Assembly (NCBI GenBank): GCA_034440635.1
Contig: JAOTON010002243.1
Location: 660,501 to 724,500, forward strand
DNA: 64,000 nt
Direction of reading: 5' to 3'
Origin: Lepas anatifera
Lineage: Eukaryota; Arthropoda; Thecostraca; Lepadidae
In this document: in pieces, positions 12,576 to 23,164 of the stretch
How the letters are laid out: each line of letters opens with the position of its first letter
How positions within the stretch are numbered: the first letter of the stretch is position 1
Made by a program: the position numbers and the translations under genes
The notes under the pieces: model-generated
Told to the model about the DNA's origin: nothing
The model's input: only the letters and a program-made list of their open reading frames with translations
Databases searched by the model: none

Positions 12576-12938
12576 TCACATTTCGGGTTTCACGCCACAT
12601 GCTTTCTGCAACAAGCACGAGTCGGGATGGCTGATGCAGCGAATCTCCGTAGCTGTCATACGAGGCAACTCCACCTCCATAACCCTAGCTGGAAAGGAAG
12701 GTGCAGATCCGCCTTCCAAACTAAAAAACCTCACGGTATCTTCAGCCTCTGCAAACCGTCTGGCGAGATACCGTGCAATGTTCAGGGACATGGCCGGTAA
12801 GTCCCCGAGGGAGGAGAGAGCGCCGGCATCAGAACTGCTTTCCGAGTACTCATAGGACCCTATGTCAGACCCAGAGCTGGCAAGGTACCTCAGGCAGCGA
12901 CCCTCCCAGTGCAGAGACTGGAAATCTATGGAGGGCAA
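12576..12938 (-). CDS. Possible exon, unrecognised protein
   Basis: A 120-codon open frame on the minus strand has a protein-like composition. It starts with an S/D/E-rich stretch (residues ~21-47, including GSDIGSYEYSESSSD), followed by an amphipathic R/A-rich segment (MSLNIARYLARRFAEAEDTV). A 3' splice acceptor (TAGATTTCCAG) lies just inside its 5' end, so it may be an internal exon of a host gene. I do not recognise the family. It could also be chance, because the GC content is locally high. Confidence 0.3.
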   Translation of the reverse strand: MPSIDFQSLHWEGRCLRYLASSGSDIGSYEYSESSSDAGALSSLGDLPAMSLNIARYLARRFAEAEDTVRFFSLEGGSAPSFPARVMEVELPRMTATEIRCISHPDSCLLQKACGVKPEM

Positions 12939-13011
12939 ATATATGTTAGAGCAGGAGGAAGAGGATTACGCTTTTTAGAAGTGTAAATTTTGCAATTTTA
13001 TTGTTTCTTAG

Positions 13012-14062
13012 CCCACGCCCCACCAGCGGTCTGGCGCCACCTTCGCCCCACCGGCAGTCTGGCGCCACCTTCGCCCCACCGGGGGCCATCGATTGCCCCC
13101 TCTAACTCCGAAAATATGGTGGTTAGCTAAAATCTGCAAGTGCATTAGAAAGCTCGCGTGAATTCAGCAATAAATTACGTCGCATGTTTAAGCGCTCAGG
13201 TCAATAATTTGACCTCCAGAGGCCAAGTTAGGTCACGATGGTCTATTTTCACTAAAATATGCAATGTTTAAGAAAACTGGGCATAACTCTTATGTAATTA
13301 GAGCTATTGAGATCTGGTAAAATATATTTGATGGAAAATTTCAGACCTTTTTCAGCTATGTGAAACGTCATGACCTCCCACCAGTGGTTTGACCTCTAGA
13401 GGTCACCTCGTGACCTAATATGTCCTGAGGTCACGAAAGGTCAGAAAGTCACCTTGCTGTATAATAAATGAAAGCCAGTGACAAGATATAGACGATGGTG
13501 TTTGATTCAGAGCTCTAGCTTAATTAGGTCAAAAGTTATTGACAAAATACTGTTTTTGACCCCTGGTGACCTTGCATGACCTCGGAGAGATCAAAGGGCA
13601 AATATGGCCCCTGGGATCCGTGAAATGGTGTCCGAAAACGCTTTTCTGAGCACGCTGAGTATTTCCAATCATTTTTATGACTTTTACATCATAAGACAAC
13701 CTTTCCCCGTGCTTTTTTCAATGGGAGAGGTCACCTAGTGACCTGACCTCAGGTCACGAAATAAAAAAAATCCCGGATATACATCGTATAGACCCTGAAG
13801 AGGTCATGAAGAGTAGAAAGTTTCAAATTAATCGACTAAAAAATGTAGCTCTTATAGAGCTTAAAAGTGGAAGTGAGGTGACCTCGGTTGACCTCACCTG
13901 GTGACCTGACCTTGGGTGACCCGGGGTAAAAAAGTTCAGGGATAATGGGAAAATTATGGGGTGAGAGATAGAGCCCTCAACTGCGGCGCTGCGCCTCGTC
14001 GTTTTTCTGCTATCTGGAAACAACATTAGGGGAGCCATCGGTGGCGCTCCGGAGGGCGAGGG
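13012..14062. mobile_element. TTAA-type GGTCA-rich element, copy ii
   Basis: Element of 1051 bp. The left end is CCCACGCCCCACCAGCGG and the right end, reverse-complemented, is CCCTCGCCCTCCGG. The flanking targets are TTAG and TTCA, each one change from TTAA. The interior is dominated by TGACCT/AGGTCA words and has no open frame. Near the left end a unit with TCTGGCGCCACCTTCGCCCC is tandemly duplicated. The whole element is repeated in inverted orientation at 17865-18879. The terminal CCC and TTAA preference suggest mobilisation by a piggyBac-type transposase. Confidence 0.65.
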
Positions 14063-14102
14063 TTCATACTGCAATATGTTTTACTTATTCTTAGCAACAC
14101 AA

Positions 14103-14104
<2 letters not shown>

Positions 14105-14160
<56 letters not shown>
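14105..14160. repeat. (TA)n microsatellite
   Basis: An almost perfect AT dinucleotide run of about 55 bases with one G interruption near the end. Confidence 0.95.
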
Positions 14161-14161
<1 letters not shown>

Positions 14162-17115
14162 TTTCTAAAAAAAATCAAGGAAGAAGCTACTAAATTGGAA
14201 TACTTGTTATACGCTAAATTCTGTATTTCGAAAACTTGTAGTTTGAGTCTAGACCCAGCACCCGGATTCTCAATTTTGTCAGTCATGCCCCTTGAATAAT
14301 GCAAAGGTGTCACCAGCCTAGTAGCCGAGTTGGCCCATTTCTGCACCTCTGCGTTTGGCACCCCATGTCGTTTTTCCGCTTTTTTACTTCGGTTTACCTT
14401 CAAAGCCTAACTGCTTAGTTAGAATGTGAGAAAATCTTCAATGGCGTGACGTTTTTTGCTTTTCTACTTTGACTTCCTCCCAAAAAAACCTGCCGGCTAA
14501 ATCCACCACCGGGTTGAGTTAAAGTCTGACACTTCTAGAACCCGACAGTTTTTGATGGGCTGTCATCAGAATCGTCAGAATCATCGTCAGCAGCAGCCGC
14601 TCCACGTTCCCTACGCCAGAGTTGAAACTGTAAAATCTGGGTTTTCTGTAGAGCTGTACGCTCTGTCAACGAGTATTTAGGCATCAGCCCAGATGTGGAT
14701 GCTTTTAACATCAAACATCTTTGTTTTAAGGCGGGTTTTATTAAATACGCGAGACAACATCCTATTTAGATATTTTATCGGTGTGTCTTCTTATGACACT
14801 TCGGTACTTCATTAGGTTCCAGTTTTAGGTCTTCTTTTACACGTCCTTTTACATATTTTACTTTTTCATCATCTGAATGTGCATCTGAATGCGTCACAAT
14901 CAAATACGTATGTGCATACTTTATCTTTATCTAATAGACTCAGTGCAATGGAAATATATATTCTTATGTGTTGTATGCACCGCATTGACTTGGGCTGTAA
15001 TTGGGCGCCCAGAGCCTGTTGCACATTTAACTGAATACATGAAAAGAAATGAGCCGTTTTTGTTCTTGTAAAACCATCTGTTAAATATGTTGAAAAGGGC
15101 ATTTTGGATTTGGCACTTTTCTCGAGTAGAGACCAACCAGAGACAGGGTTAAGGGAAGGGTGGTCAAGTGGGTGCCAAATATAGTCACTCTCCCTAAACA
15201 GCTCGCCACAGAAAATCGTGTTATTTCCACTGGGTCACTAACAAATAAATCATTTGTTAGCCGACCTACATCGGGTAAAGATTCGGAGCGTCCAGGGCAT
15301 CGATCCCAAGCGTTCGCTCATGCACTGTCACTGTATTGGTTCAGAGCAGCGGGCCGGAGCCAAAAGCTCTAGAACTGAGGCACCGCTCTGGCAACGTTAC
15401 AGGCAACGTCAGACGCTAAAACTACGTGCAATATGAGCTGCGTAAATGACATGCACCTAACATCAATACCTACAATAAAATGCATTACCCAACGTTGGAA
15501 TTTTCCAATTAGTAGATTCACATAGCTATCATCATTTTTAGTTTCGAGTTGCCTGTATGGCTGCATTTTCACATGCCCATGTCAAATGTTATTGGTTTGT
15601 TGGTATGCTTGTGTGTCTGCCTCTTATTCAGGCTCACCAGTGGTATAGATTCAAGGGTGGCTAGAGGAGCTCAACCCCCCATGTCACAGTGCCTATAGTT
15701 AATGCATAGCCGAATGCTGTACTGAGGTAATGACGGAGGAGACTGAAGACCCCCTAGCCCCCCTCGAATTTGTCCTGGATCCGCCAGGACCACAGGATCT
15801 GTGGTGCACTTATACTTGGCCGTTTACTGACTGGAGCGCAGGGTCTGTGGCAGCAGCACCCACTCCATAGGCTTTATCCCACTTTCTTATACCCTCACCG
15901 GTCCCTGTCTCTTTCCGCAACCTTATCACAATTCATTTGCTTAAATCACATCGCAGCGCTTACGACGACCCTTGAAAAACCAGCATACGGGCCTAAAAGT
16001 GTCTGCTGGCAGCAAATGATTGTCCTCTGCATCCTCACAGATCCGGTGTCTCGCTGACGTTTCGGATTAATTCCTTTCGAATGTCCACTGTTGCATCGAA
16101 GAATCGCACGAACCAGGTGACATCTAACGGACATCAGCTGGAAGCTCTAGTTTAGGGTGCTCCCATGTTGGTCAGCCTGTTACTTCGTACCATAGGGAAA
16201 ATCTGACGGTAGTTCCATGTAATTTTTGGGCTGCTGAATTCTTGATTATTCCGATTAATGCGCCAGGCCTAGCCTTAGCTATAAAATAACTTTATCCTCT
16301 GAAAGTTGAACTGAAAGCGAGCATCACTGCGTGGCATAGGCCTAGAAACCGGGGTGCCTGGGGGTCAGTGCTCCCCCTTCACTTTTCTGTGGTGGGCCAC
16401 CGCAACAGATATAGAAATGCCGGGAACTGCAATATAAAAAATAAACTCAAACGGGCTTGATAGCTTGTCTGGGAAACCTCTTAAGTTGACCAGCGACCGA
16501 CCCCTGAACTGGCCTCGGATGCCCTATGGGCTAATATGAGGTCCCTTTAGCTATTATAGGGCCCCTTAAGCTGGAAAAATAACTGTAGAAGAAACTGATG
16601 CGCCGGCAAAGTGTAAAATTGCTAGAGGCTATAACTTCTGGACCGTCGGAGCTAGCAGCCTCAAAATGTCACAGGTATGTTCTGGGCTCCCGATACCCCG
16701 ATCGACAAAGTAAAAACTGAACTGAAGACACGAGTGGTTAAAACTGACCATCGGATATGCTGAAATGTCGTGGAATGCCCCGGGTATAGAAATATACAAC
16801 GGCAATAAACAACAAGAAACATAATCGGGCGTGATACCTTGTCTGGAAAAGCTCCAGTTCCGTAGTACGCCCTCTGCAAGCCCCTGGACGAGGAGCGCTT
16901 CGTGAAAAAGGCCTAAGCATCTACTACCCGAGTGCTTCCGGATGGGACCCAGAAACTGGAACCAATCAAACTCCAGCCCAGACCACTCCCAACACAAATC
17001 ACAAATTCGGACATGCATTCTGCACCAAGCGCCGAGCAGCAGCCGTCCCTCAGACATCGGCAGGCGTGAAGAGACCGGCCGTTTTCCACTACAAAATGGA
17101 CAACTCTACCAACTG
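14161..17115. other. No firm gene; possible transposon debris
   Basis: No supported gene. Near 15640-15800 a block runs from GGGTGGCTAGAGGAGCTCAA to TGTCCTGGATCCGCCAGG. It resembles the ends of the GGATC-bearing MITEs elsewhere in the window, but no target duplication is visible. The remaining frames are short and unrecognised. Confidence 0.3.
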
Positions 17116-17119
17116 CGCT

Positions 17120-17275
17120 GCCCCGGTAGCCCAGTTGGTAGAGCGCTGGGCTCCGGCCCGCGGCTCAGAAACATGTAGTGGCAGTGCATGTCCAGGCTTG
17201 GGATCGGTTCCCCTGAGACACTCCGGCGCTCAATTATTTGACAGGTGTCGGTCGACTGGCAACTAACTGGTGAGA
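17120..17275 (+). mobile_element. tRNA-derived SINE, copy 1
   Basis: The block begins GCCCCGGTAGCCCAGTTGG, which contains a tRNA-like A box (TAGCCCAGTTGG, 17127-17138), followed by GTAGAGCGCTGGGCTCC. A B-box-like GGATCGGTTCCC lies at about 17200. The A-to-B spacing is longer than in a tRNA gene because AGAAACATGTAGTGGCAGTG and more are inserted after the anticodon-like arm. A diverged copy lies on the other strand at 58505-58640. This is a retroposed SINE, not a working tRNA gene. Confidence 0.65.
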
Positions 17276-17860
17276 GGGTGACCTGAGCGGGGCGGCCGTA
17301 CCTGTGCTTTGTGAGACATTAAACTTTTGGCTTCTAAATTAACCCTTCATTGTGGGAGTTTTCGTTCGGGTGGTGGGGTCGGGGTCTCCATGACAAGTTT
17401 CTTGAGGACTTAAGTGAGACTCAGACTCCAGCAGCCGTACTGGGAACAACTTTGACAAAATTTATAAAAAAAGTACGCCCGAATCGCCCGAATTACGACC
17501 CACTGCACACTGGCGTTGCAGAGCTCGACACACTCGCTCTTTGCTGAGCTCATATACTGCACTGGACCTGATTGCGTCTCAGAAAACCAACTGACTCACA
17601 CTCAGCCCCCAACCACGAATCAGGAACCGCCTTTACTGTGACGTCACGCTGGCGACAAAGCTTTCCTTCATCCAATAGGTCCTATGTTAAAATTCGTCGA
17701 TACCAGACGGCTCTCACAAGAACAGTATGAGTCGAAGGGAAAACATTGTTCTTTCTCCACAATTCTATATCAAATTAGTTTTCGAAGTTGACCATTTGAA
17801 GGTGATATTGGCAGTATTACTTAAAAATAAGGGCATTCAAAGTTGGCTCTGCAAAGCCGC
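17276..17860. other. No gene seen; CRE-containing motif shared with 19.4 kb
   Basis: No gene. A short motif GTGACGTCACG(C/T)TGGC with AACAAAG-like continuation occurs at about 17639-17665 and again at about 19400-19430, suggesting a small dispersed repeat with a CRE-like core. Confidence 0.3.
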
Positions 17861-17864
17861 TTAA

Positions 17865-18879
17865 CCCTCGCCCCACCGGGTCCATCGATGCTCCCCCTAA
17901 GGTTTTTTCGGGATAGCAGAAAAAACGAGGTGCAGCACCGCGGTTGAAAGCTATACCTCTCACTCCATCATTTTCCCACCATCCCTGAAATTTTTTACAG
18001 CGGGTCACCCAAGGTCAGGTCACTAGGTGAGGTCAACCAAGGTCAACTCACTTCAACTTTTGAGCTCTATAAGAGCTACATTTCTGAGTCGATCGATTTG
18101 AAACTTCCTACACTTCATGAATTCTCCAGGGCCTGCAAGATGTATATCGGGGATTTTTCGAATTCATGACCTGAGGTCAAGTCATGAAGTGACCTCTCCC
18201 TTTGAAAAAGCATGGGAAAAGCTGTCTTATGATCTAAGTCACAAAAACCATTGCTAATGCTCAGCTTGCTCAGAAAAGCGTTTGTGGACTCTCTTTCACG
18301 GATTCCAGGGGCCATATTTTCCCTTTGACCTCTCCGAGGTCATCAAAGATCACCTGGAGTCAAAAACAGTATTTTGACCATAACTTTTGACCTAATTAAG
18401 CTATAGCGCCGAATTAAATATCATCGTGTTTGTCTCGTCACTGGCTTGGAATTTATATACGACAAGGTCACTTTCTAACCTTTCGTGACCTCAGGTCAAA
18501 TTAGGCCACGATATGACCTCTGGAGGTCAAACCACTGGTGGGAGGTCATTACATTCCACATAGCGGAAAAAGTCATAGAATTTTCCTATCAAATCTACTT
18601 AACCAGATCTCAATAGCTCTAATGGCAAGAGAGCTATACCCAGTCTGCTTAAGCATTGAATATCGGAGTGAAAATAGCCTGTCTTGACCTAACGTGACCT
18701 CTGGAGGTCAAACCATTGACCTGAGCGCTTAAACATTCGAGTAATTTCGTACTGAATTCACGTCAGCTTTCTAATGCACTTTGCAGATTTGCGATAACCT
18801 CCATATTTTCGGATTTATAGGTGGCATCGATGCCCCCCGGTGGGGCGAAAGTGGCACCGGATCGCCGGTGGGGCGCGGG
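17865..18879. mobile_element. TTAA-type GGTCA-rich element, copy iii
   Basis: Element of 1015 bp flanked by TTAA (17861-17864) and TTAG (18880-18883). The left terminus is CCCTCGCCCCACCGGG and the right terminus, reverse-complemented, is CCCGCGCCCCACCGGCGATC. Internally it is the inverted counterpart of copy ii; for example, the GACCTCTGGAGGTCAAACCA blocks match. It has no coding capacity. Together, copies ii and iii make a 1-kb imperfect inverted repeat with a 3.8-kb loop. Confidence 0.75.
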
Positions 18880-18884
18880 TTAGA

Positions 18885-19807
18885 GGGCTCCCTCTCCCAT
18901 GGTAAAGGATACTTTTCGATACCTTGATATCATATTGGTACCATATCACCTAGCTTCAACAACAATGCGGTAAAACCAAAGTAATGGATAAAAGCAAAGC
19001 AGCCCGAGTTATAAGATCCAACTGGTGTTGAAAAAGAATAATACGCTCGATGGAAATATACAAATACTAGCATGTGGTTGCCGTAGACATATTTATTCTT
19101 TCACTTTAAATCTTCCTTTTAAATATACTTGCAGCATCAGGGACCGTTTGCTTTGTAGAAACTTAACGCAACTTCAATCGGTCTAAGCGAGCACTTCACG
19201 TTAGACGAAACTTCGGCAGAAACCCTTATTTTGCAGACTGCCCACGTCCTAGCTCGTCCTGGCATGAAAAAGAATACATATGAATAATAAGCAATCCCTC
19301 CCCAGCCGCGAGTGTCTAACCCCCGTCAGTTTAGTTTGTTGTTTTCGATTGTTCAACTAAACGCGGCACCAGCTACTGCTACCATATTGGTGCCAAATTG
19401 TGTGACGTCACGTTGGCAACAAAGTATTCCTCGTGGATCAACCTTGTAAGTAAAGTAATGTTGACTCACACTGACACGGAGACGCCGGCTGTCCCTTCCG
19501 GAAATCGGGTTTTCAGCCATTATTCACGTGCGACACGTTAGGGGGTCCGCGCCAGCTCCGGAGTCCGACGCGCATGGTGTTATTTTTTACGAGTCATGCT
19601 TAATGAATGGAGAATTCGGCGCCTGGCGGCGAAGGAATATTTTTAAAACGATTCGTGCGCAGTATCTAGAACAAATTATATATTTTTGCGATCGTGTTGT
19701 CTTGTCTCTACCGATGCACGCGCACGTGTTTTGAGCCCGCGGAAGTTGATTTGCGAAAAAAGTTGCATTCAATCCACCCTAGTTAACAGGGTTGAATAAA
19801 AACATCG
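18885..19807. other. No gene seen
   Basis: Only frames under 70 codons and no recognisable domain. It includes the second copy of the GTGACGTCACGTTGGC motif near 19405. Confidence 0.35.
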
Positions 19808-19811
19808 TTAA

Positions 19812-20262
19812 AGGGAATGTGGTATGTACCTTGGTCGAATCCTGGAATTTAGTGTAACTAGGCGTACTTTTAGTCAAAAATAATGAAACCACTCATGATT
19901 TCTCTGAAAAATGTACAATAAGCTCAATATTTGGTTTTTTAAAATACTCCTCTAGAAAAAGAAATAAATATCAGACTGTAGATGATGTCACGATCTGGCA
20001 ACCACTACCATACTTGAAACGCTTCAAGGGCTTCGATTGGCTGATGTTCATTGTGACGTCAGCATATGTCGTCACACCAGTAGCTCACAACAATGGCCGC
20101 CGGCGACGGGGGCTGAGGGGGTTGGTGTCAGGTAGGTGTTAGCTTTTTTCTACGGAAATATCGAGTTCCAAGACAAATGAAATATGGAGTACCGGGTTTT
20201 CCGACCTGCTTTACAACTTGGCTATCTCAGTTAAAATCACGTTGTGAAGGTGCCACATTCCC
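19812..20262 (+). mobile_element. TTAA MITE with promoter-like core, copy a
   Basis: It is bounded by TTAA at 19808-19811 and 20263-20266. The terminal repeats are AGGGAATGTGG and its complement CCACATTCCC; the left one contains a small insertion (GGTATGTACCTTGG instead of GGCACCTTGG). The interior carries ATTGGCTGATG (inverted CCAAT box), TGACGTCA (20054-20061), ATG at 20093-20095 in the context CAACAATGGCCGCC, and a donor GTAGGT at 20132. In this copy the frame after the ATG stops (TGA) after seven codons. Related copies lie at 34580-35018 and 50039-50487, with a fragment at 48431. Confidence 0.85.
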
Positions 20263-20363
20263 TTAAAAAAGACAAAGCATACCACACAAACATCACTCGC
20301 CCAGCGCACCTGATTCCACTCTGCTATTATATAGTTAAGGGCACGACAAAAAAGCGGAAACGG

Positions 20364-20735
20364 TCAAACACTCAGCTCCTCAGGTAGCTCATTATAAAGG
20401 GAGGTCCCCCGGGAGCTGAACCTACGCTGGCCCATTCCAGTTCGAGAGCGTGAAACAACGATATTCGCGTCCTGTCTGGTGGTACGCTCCCGTATAGAGC
20501 CGACACGCACGAATCCCCGGGCTAGCTCCTCTGGCTCCCCGAAACACACTGTCTTGTGTACAAGTGCAAGCGTGTGGTACCTCACCAGCTCTCCCGCCGA
20601 CAGCAAATGGTAAAATTTTCCGCGGGCGAAAATTACCTTTGCTGCATAACTAATTATCTTTTGGAGCCGGATATTGTTGATATGAGTCCCGTTGCCAAAA
20701 ACACTGATGCAATATCGGACACGGGAAATCACCAG
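20364..20735 (-). pseudogene. LINE reverse transcriptase ORF, C-terminal part
   Basis: The minus strand encodes the post-RT thumb/C-terminal region of a CR1/Jockey-like LINE. The signature features are VRYCISVFGNG, then RLQKIISYAAKVIFARGKFY, GELVRYHTLALVHK, RERTTRQD, and the terminal FSSRGTSLYNELPEEL. The frame is open to a natural-looking stop after LSV. It is 5'-truncated or interrupted: immediately upstream lies a GA/CT microsatellite (20771-20794), and the catalytic RT core is missing. The RT N-terminal fragment at 22500-23160, on the same strand, could be the other part of the same copy. Confidence 0.75.
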
Positions 20736-20768
20736 TGAACTGGGAATCGAACCCACAAAGCCTGCCCG

Positions 20769-20770
<2 letters not shown>

Positions 20771-20796
<26 letters not shown>
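20771..20796. repeat. (GA)n microsatellite
   Basis: A GA dinucleotide run of roughly 24 bases, adjoining the LINE fragment. Confidence 0.9.
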
Positions 20797-20800
<4 letters not shown>

Positions 20801-20959
20801 TGCCTTGTGCCACTCCCTCATGTCCTTGGATGTTTGTACACCTATGCCAGATATATACCCCAAATTGCATGAGTTGAGTCTTTGGGCCTTCCACAACTAA
20901 TGTTTGGAGCGAGACATTTCAAAAACAAGCAATTTGCCCTCCCAACAGCTCTTACTTAC

Positions 20960-21090
20960 ACAGTTTCAGATGCATCTTTAGTTCCAGCAGCAGCTTTGAC
21001 CACCTCTTTTTCATCTTCTATCAACTGCACCATGTCAGGCAGTGGCCTCCCAGAAGAAAGTTGTTTCATATCAGCACATGCAGAATTCAT
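20960..21090 (-). CDS. Possible first coding exon, unrecognised
   Basis: On the minus strand an ATG at 21090 opens a 43-codon stretch beginning MNSACADMKQLSSGRPLPD and ending with residues KDASET. It then meets a consensus donor GTAAGT (20959-20954) in phase 2. An in-frame TGA lies three codons upstream of the ATG, so this ATG may be the start. No downstream partner exon is evident before the LINE fragment. The family is not recognised. It may belong with the THAP-like segment upstream. Confidence 0.35.
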
Positions 21091-21574
21091 GCTTTCTCAA
21101 AGCCTTTTCCTCATAATGCAAGAAGTGCATGACCATATTTGTCACGTTTTACCCAGTTAGGTATGTAAAAAGGGAGACTTAGGCAAACAAGCAGCATTAA
21201 AGTTAGAATCCATCTTGGAAACCTGTATAGAAGATGAAAGTGTTAGTGAAATTCCCAGAAACTGCACTATTATGGAGGCACTCACCACATTAACAGCCTG
21301 CAAAGTCACAGTAATACAATAAACAAAACAACTAATGCGATTGAATTTCCTAGCTTATATAGTAGCAACAAGAATTCAAATATATTCAGTGTAAGGGCAC
21401 ATCCAGGAACAGGCATGCACCAAGGATCTATCTCCATTCAAGTTAATGACTGGCACAATGGCTAGAAGATATTCTGAGTGATGAAACTGCTATAGGAATT
21501 AGACAATGGCATGGAGAAGGAAAACCAGGGTTCAGGAGCTCGAATTGGAGGTCTTGCTTGCAATCCTCTGAAGG

Positions 21575-21736
21575 AAAATAGTACAAAAATATGGATCATT
21601 ATTAATGGTGATATCCCTTTTGATTTTTTGCCTCCAAACCTTTGCAGGGCAAGTTTCCTTAGGAAAACAGTGCAGATGAATATTTCTCTCTGGCCTGAAC
21701 CATTGTGACACCCAGGCTCCGCACAGTATGGTGTGG
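21575..21736 (-). pseudogene. THAP-type zinc-finger remnant
   Basis: After an AG acceptor (CATTTCATAG) the minus strand reads TPYCAEPGCHNGSGQRE. After one frameshift it continues NIHLHCFPKE, then KVWRQKIKRD and NDPYFCT. This follows the THAP pattern: C-x4-C start, then a hydrophobic-H-x-FP core, then a W in the KxW motif, then a late Cys. The final His of the C2CH set is not in place and a frameshift separates the halves, so it is probably dead. THAP domains occur both in P-element-like transposases and in host regulators; I cannot say which this was. Confidence 0.45.
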
Positions 21737-21739
21737 CTA

Positions 21740-22395
21740 TGAAATGAACGCACCTGCCATCAATTATTGCAATACACAGAAATCATTATAAAACATAACA
21801 AAAGAGATGAATGCATCTTCATTAAGTTTATAACACAAGAAACAGGTTTTTTCATACAAAAAAATGATGCATTATGAACTTCAAAATATGTAATACATAT
21901 ATGGGTATTGGCTTTGTACAAATAATGTTGACCATACGAGTTGGGCAACAATGATTTCAACAAGGATTGATCCAATTATTAATAACGCTAATAGATAATA
22001 ACAGATGATCAATTTTTCAGCTTTCCATTGAACATTTCCTTTGAAACCATAGTTTCTAAGAGCAGGGGACCCTGTTTCAGAAAACCTAAAAGAATTGATC
22101 ACACATTTCAATTTGAATTAGATCACCTGCAGCAGATAGGATGGGGTGCTGAAACCATGGCAGTATCTTATATATGGATTTTTAAAGGCAGGAAGCTGAA
22201 ATTGTCCTAATACGGAAAATTGCCTCTACGAATGAATAAATATCAAACTGCTGTCAGCTGTCAACAAATACAATGTAAAGAAGGCAGTCAGAAAGGGCAA
22301 ATTCTTGTCATTTGGAAAGTCATCCTCCTCTTTAGGAAATATTTAATTGGATTTATCCTGTCTGCATATTAATCAACCTTTACTCATTAATCCCG
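21740..22395. other. AT-rich, no gene recognised
   Basis: Only short frames. It lies between the THAP-like remnant and the LINE fragment and may be intronic or part of an older insertion. Confidence 0.3.
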
Positions 22396-22509
22396 TCGTT
22401 TACCCCCTCACTTTTAACACCAAATCATCAAAACAAGCACAACGGCGCCGAGCATTAAAAATAGCATAAGCGCTGCCTATTTCCACCGGTAAGTGTACAA
22501 CGGACAGCA

Positions 22510-23160
22510 AGTTGTCGGATAGGTAAGCATAGAGCTGCTGGTGAACTGCACGCTCAAGGATTTGAGTGATGGATGGGATAATACTGATAGGGTGGAAACT
22601 GGAGGGATCAAAGGAATCACCGGACTTAAATATGGGATGAACTAGGGAATGTTTCCAGGCATCTGGGATTTCATTGGTGAGGATGGAGCTGTTGATCAAG
22701 TGGAGAAGTGCCAGACCCTGGGATTCGAAAATGAGGCGGACGATGTGCATACTTATGCCATCGCTGGCACAGGAGGTGGAGGAGCCTTTGCTGAATACAA
22801 TAGCTTGCAACTCATCTAGGGTGATAACACGCAAAGTGAGAGCGCAAGCACCCACGCGCGGTAACCGACATGCCACTGACGGGACTGCTCCCATAGTGGC
22901 TACCTCAACCGCCACCCGTGGGCCGTCACCGACAAAAAACTGGTTTAAATCATCAGCTGTTGCGTCTGGCGTCACCCTATCCCCACATCTCTTGCTACCA
23001 ATCACCCTATCAATACACCTCCATATACCTCTATGATCCTCCTCCTGTAACCGCCTTTGCACATCGTCGCGCGTGTCGCATCGTACCGCTGCCTTCACCT
23101 GCCGAGAAGTTCACCATATACCTGAGAGCGATGACCGCCGACTGCTAGCGCCGCTCTGCG
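22510..23160 (-). pseudogene. LINE ORF2, pre-RT and N-terminal RT part
   Basis: The minus-strand frame contains, in order, a pre-RT segment (HRGIWRCIDRVIG), the finger motif around SCASDGISMHIVR, NSSILTNEIPDAWKHSLV, IFKSGD, FHPISIIPSITQILERAVH, and QQLYAYLSDNLLS. These are RT motifs 0-2a of a CR1/Jockey-like non-LTR element. After NLLS the expected Q-x-GFR motif is missing and the frame runs into unrelated sequence (to 22400), so the catalytic FADD box is absent. It is a fragment, probably from the same family as the C-terminal fragment at 20364-20735. Confidence 0.75.
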
Positions 23161-23164
23161 GTGA

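Noticed and set aside
17120..17210. Functional tRNA gene
   Set aside because: The A and B boxes are recognisable, but the extra segment and mismatched arms, plus a second dispersed copy, indicate a SINE.
22674..23148. Plus-strand frames of 76-120 codons
   Set aside because: Antisense shadows of the LINE reverse transcriptase fragment.
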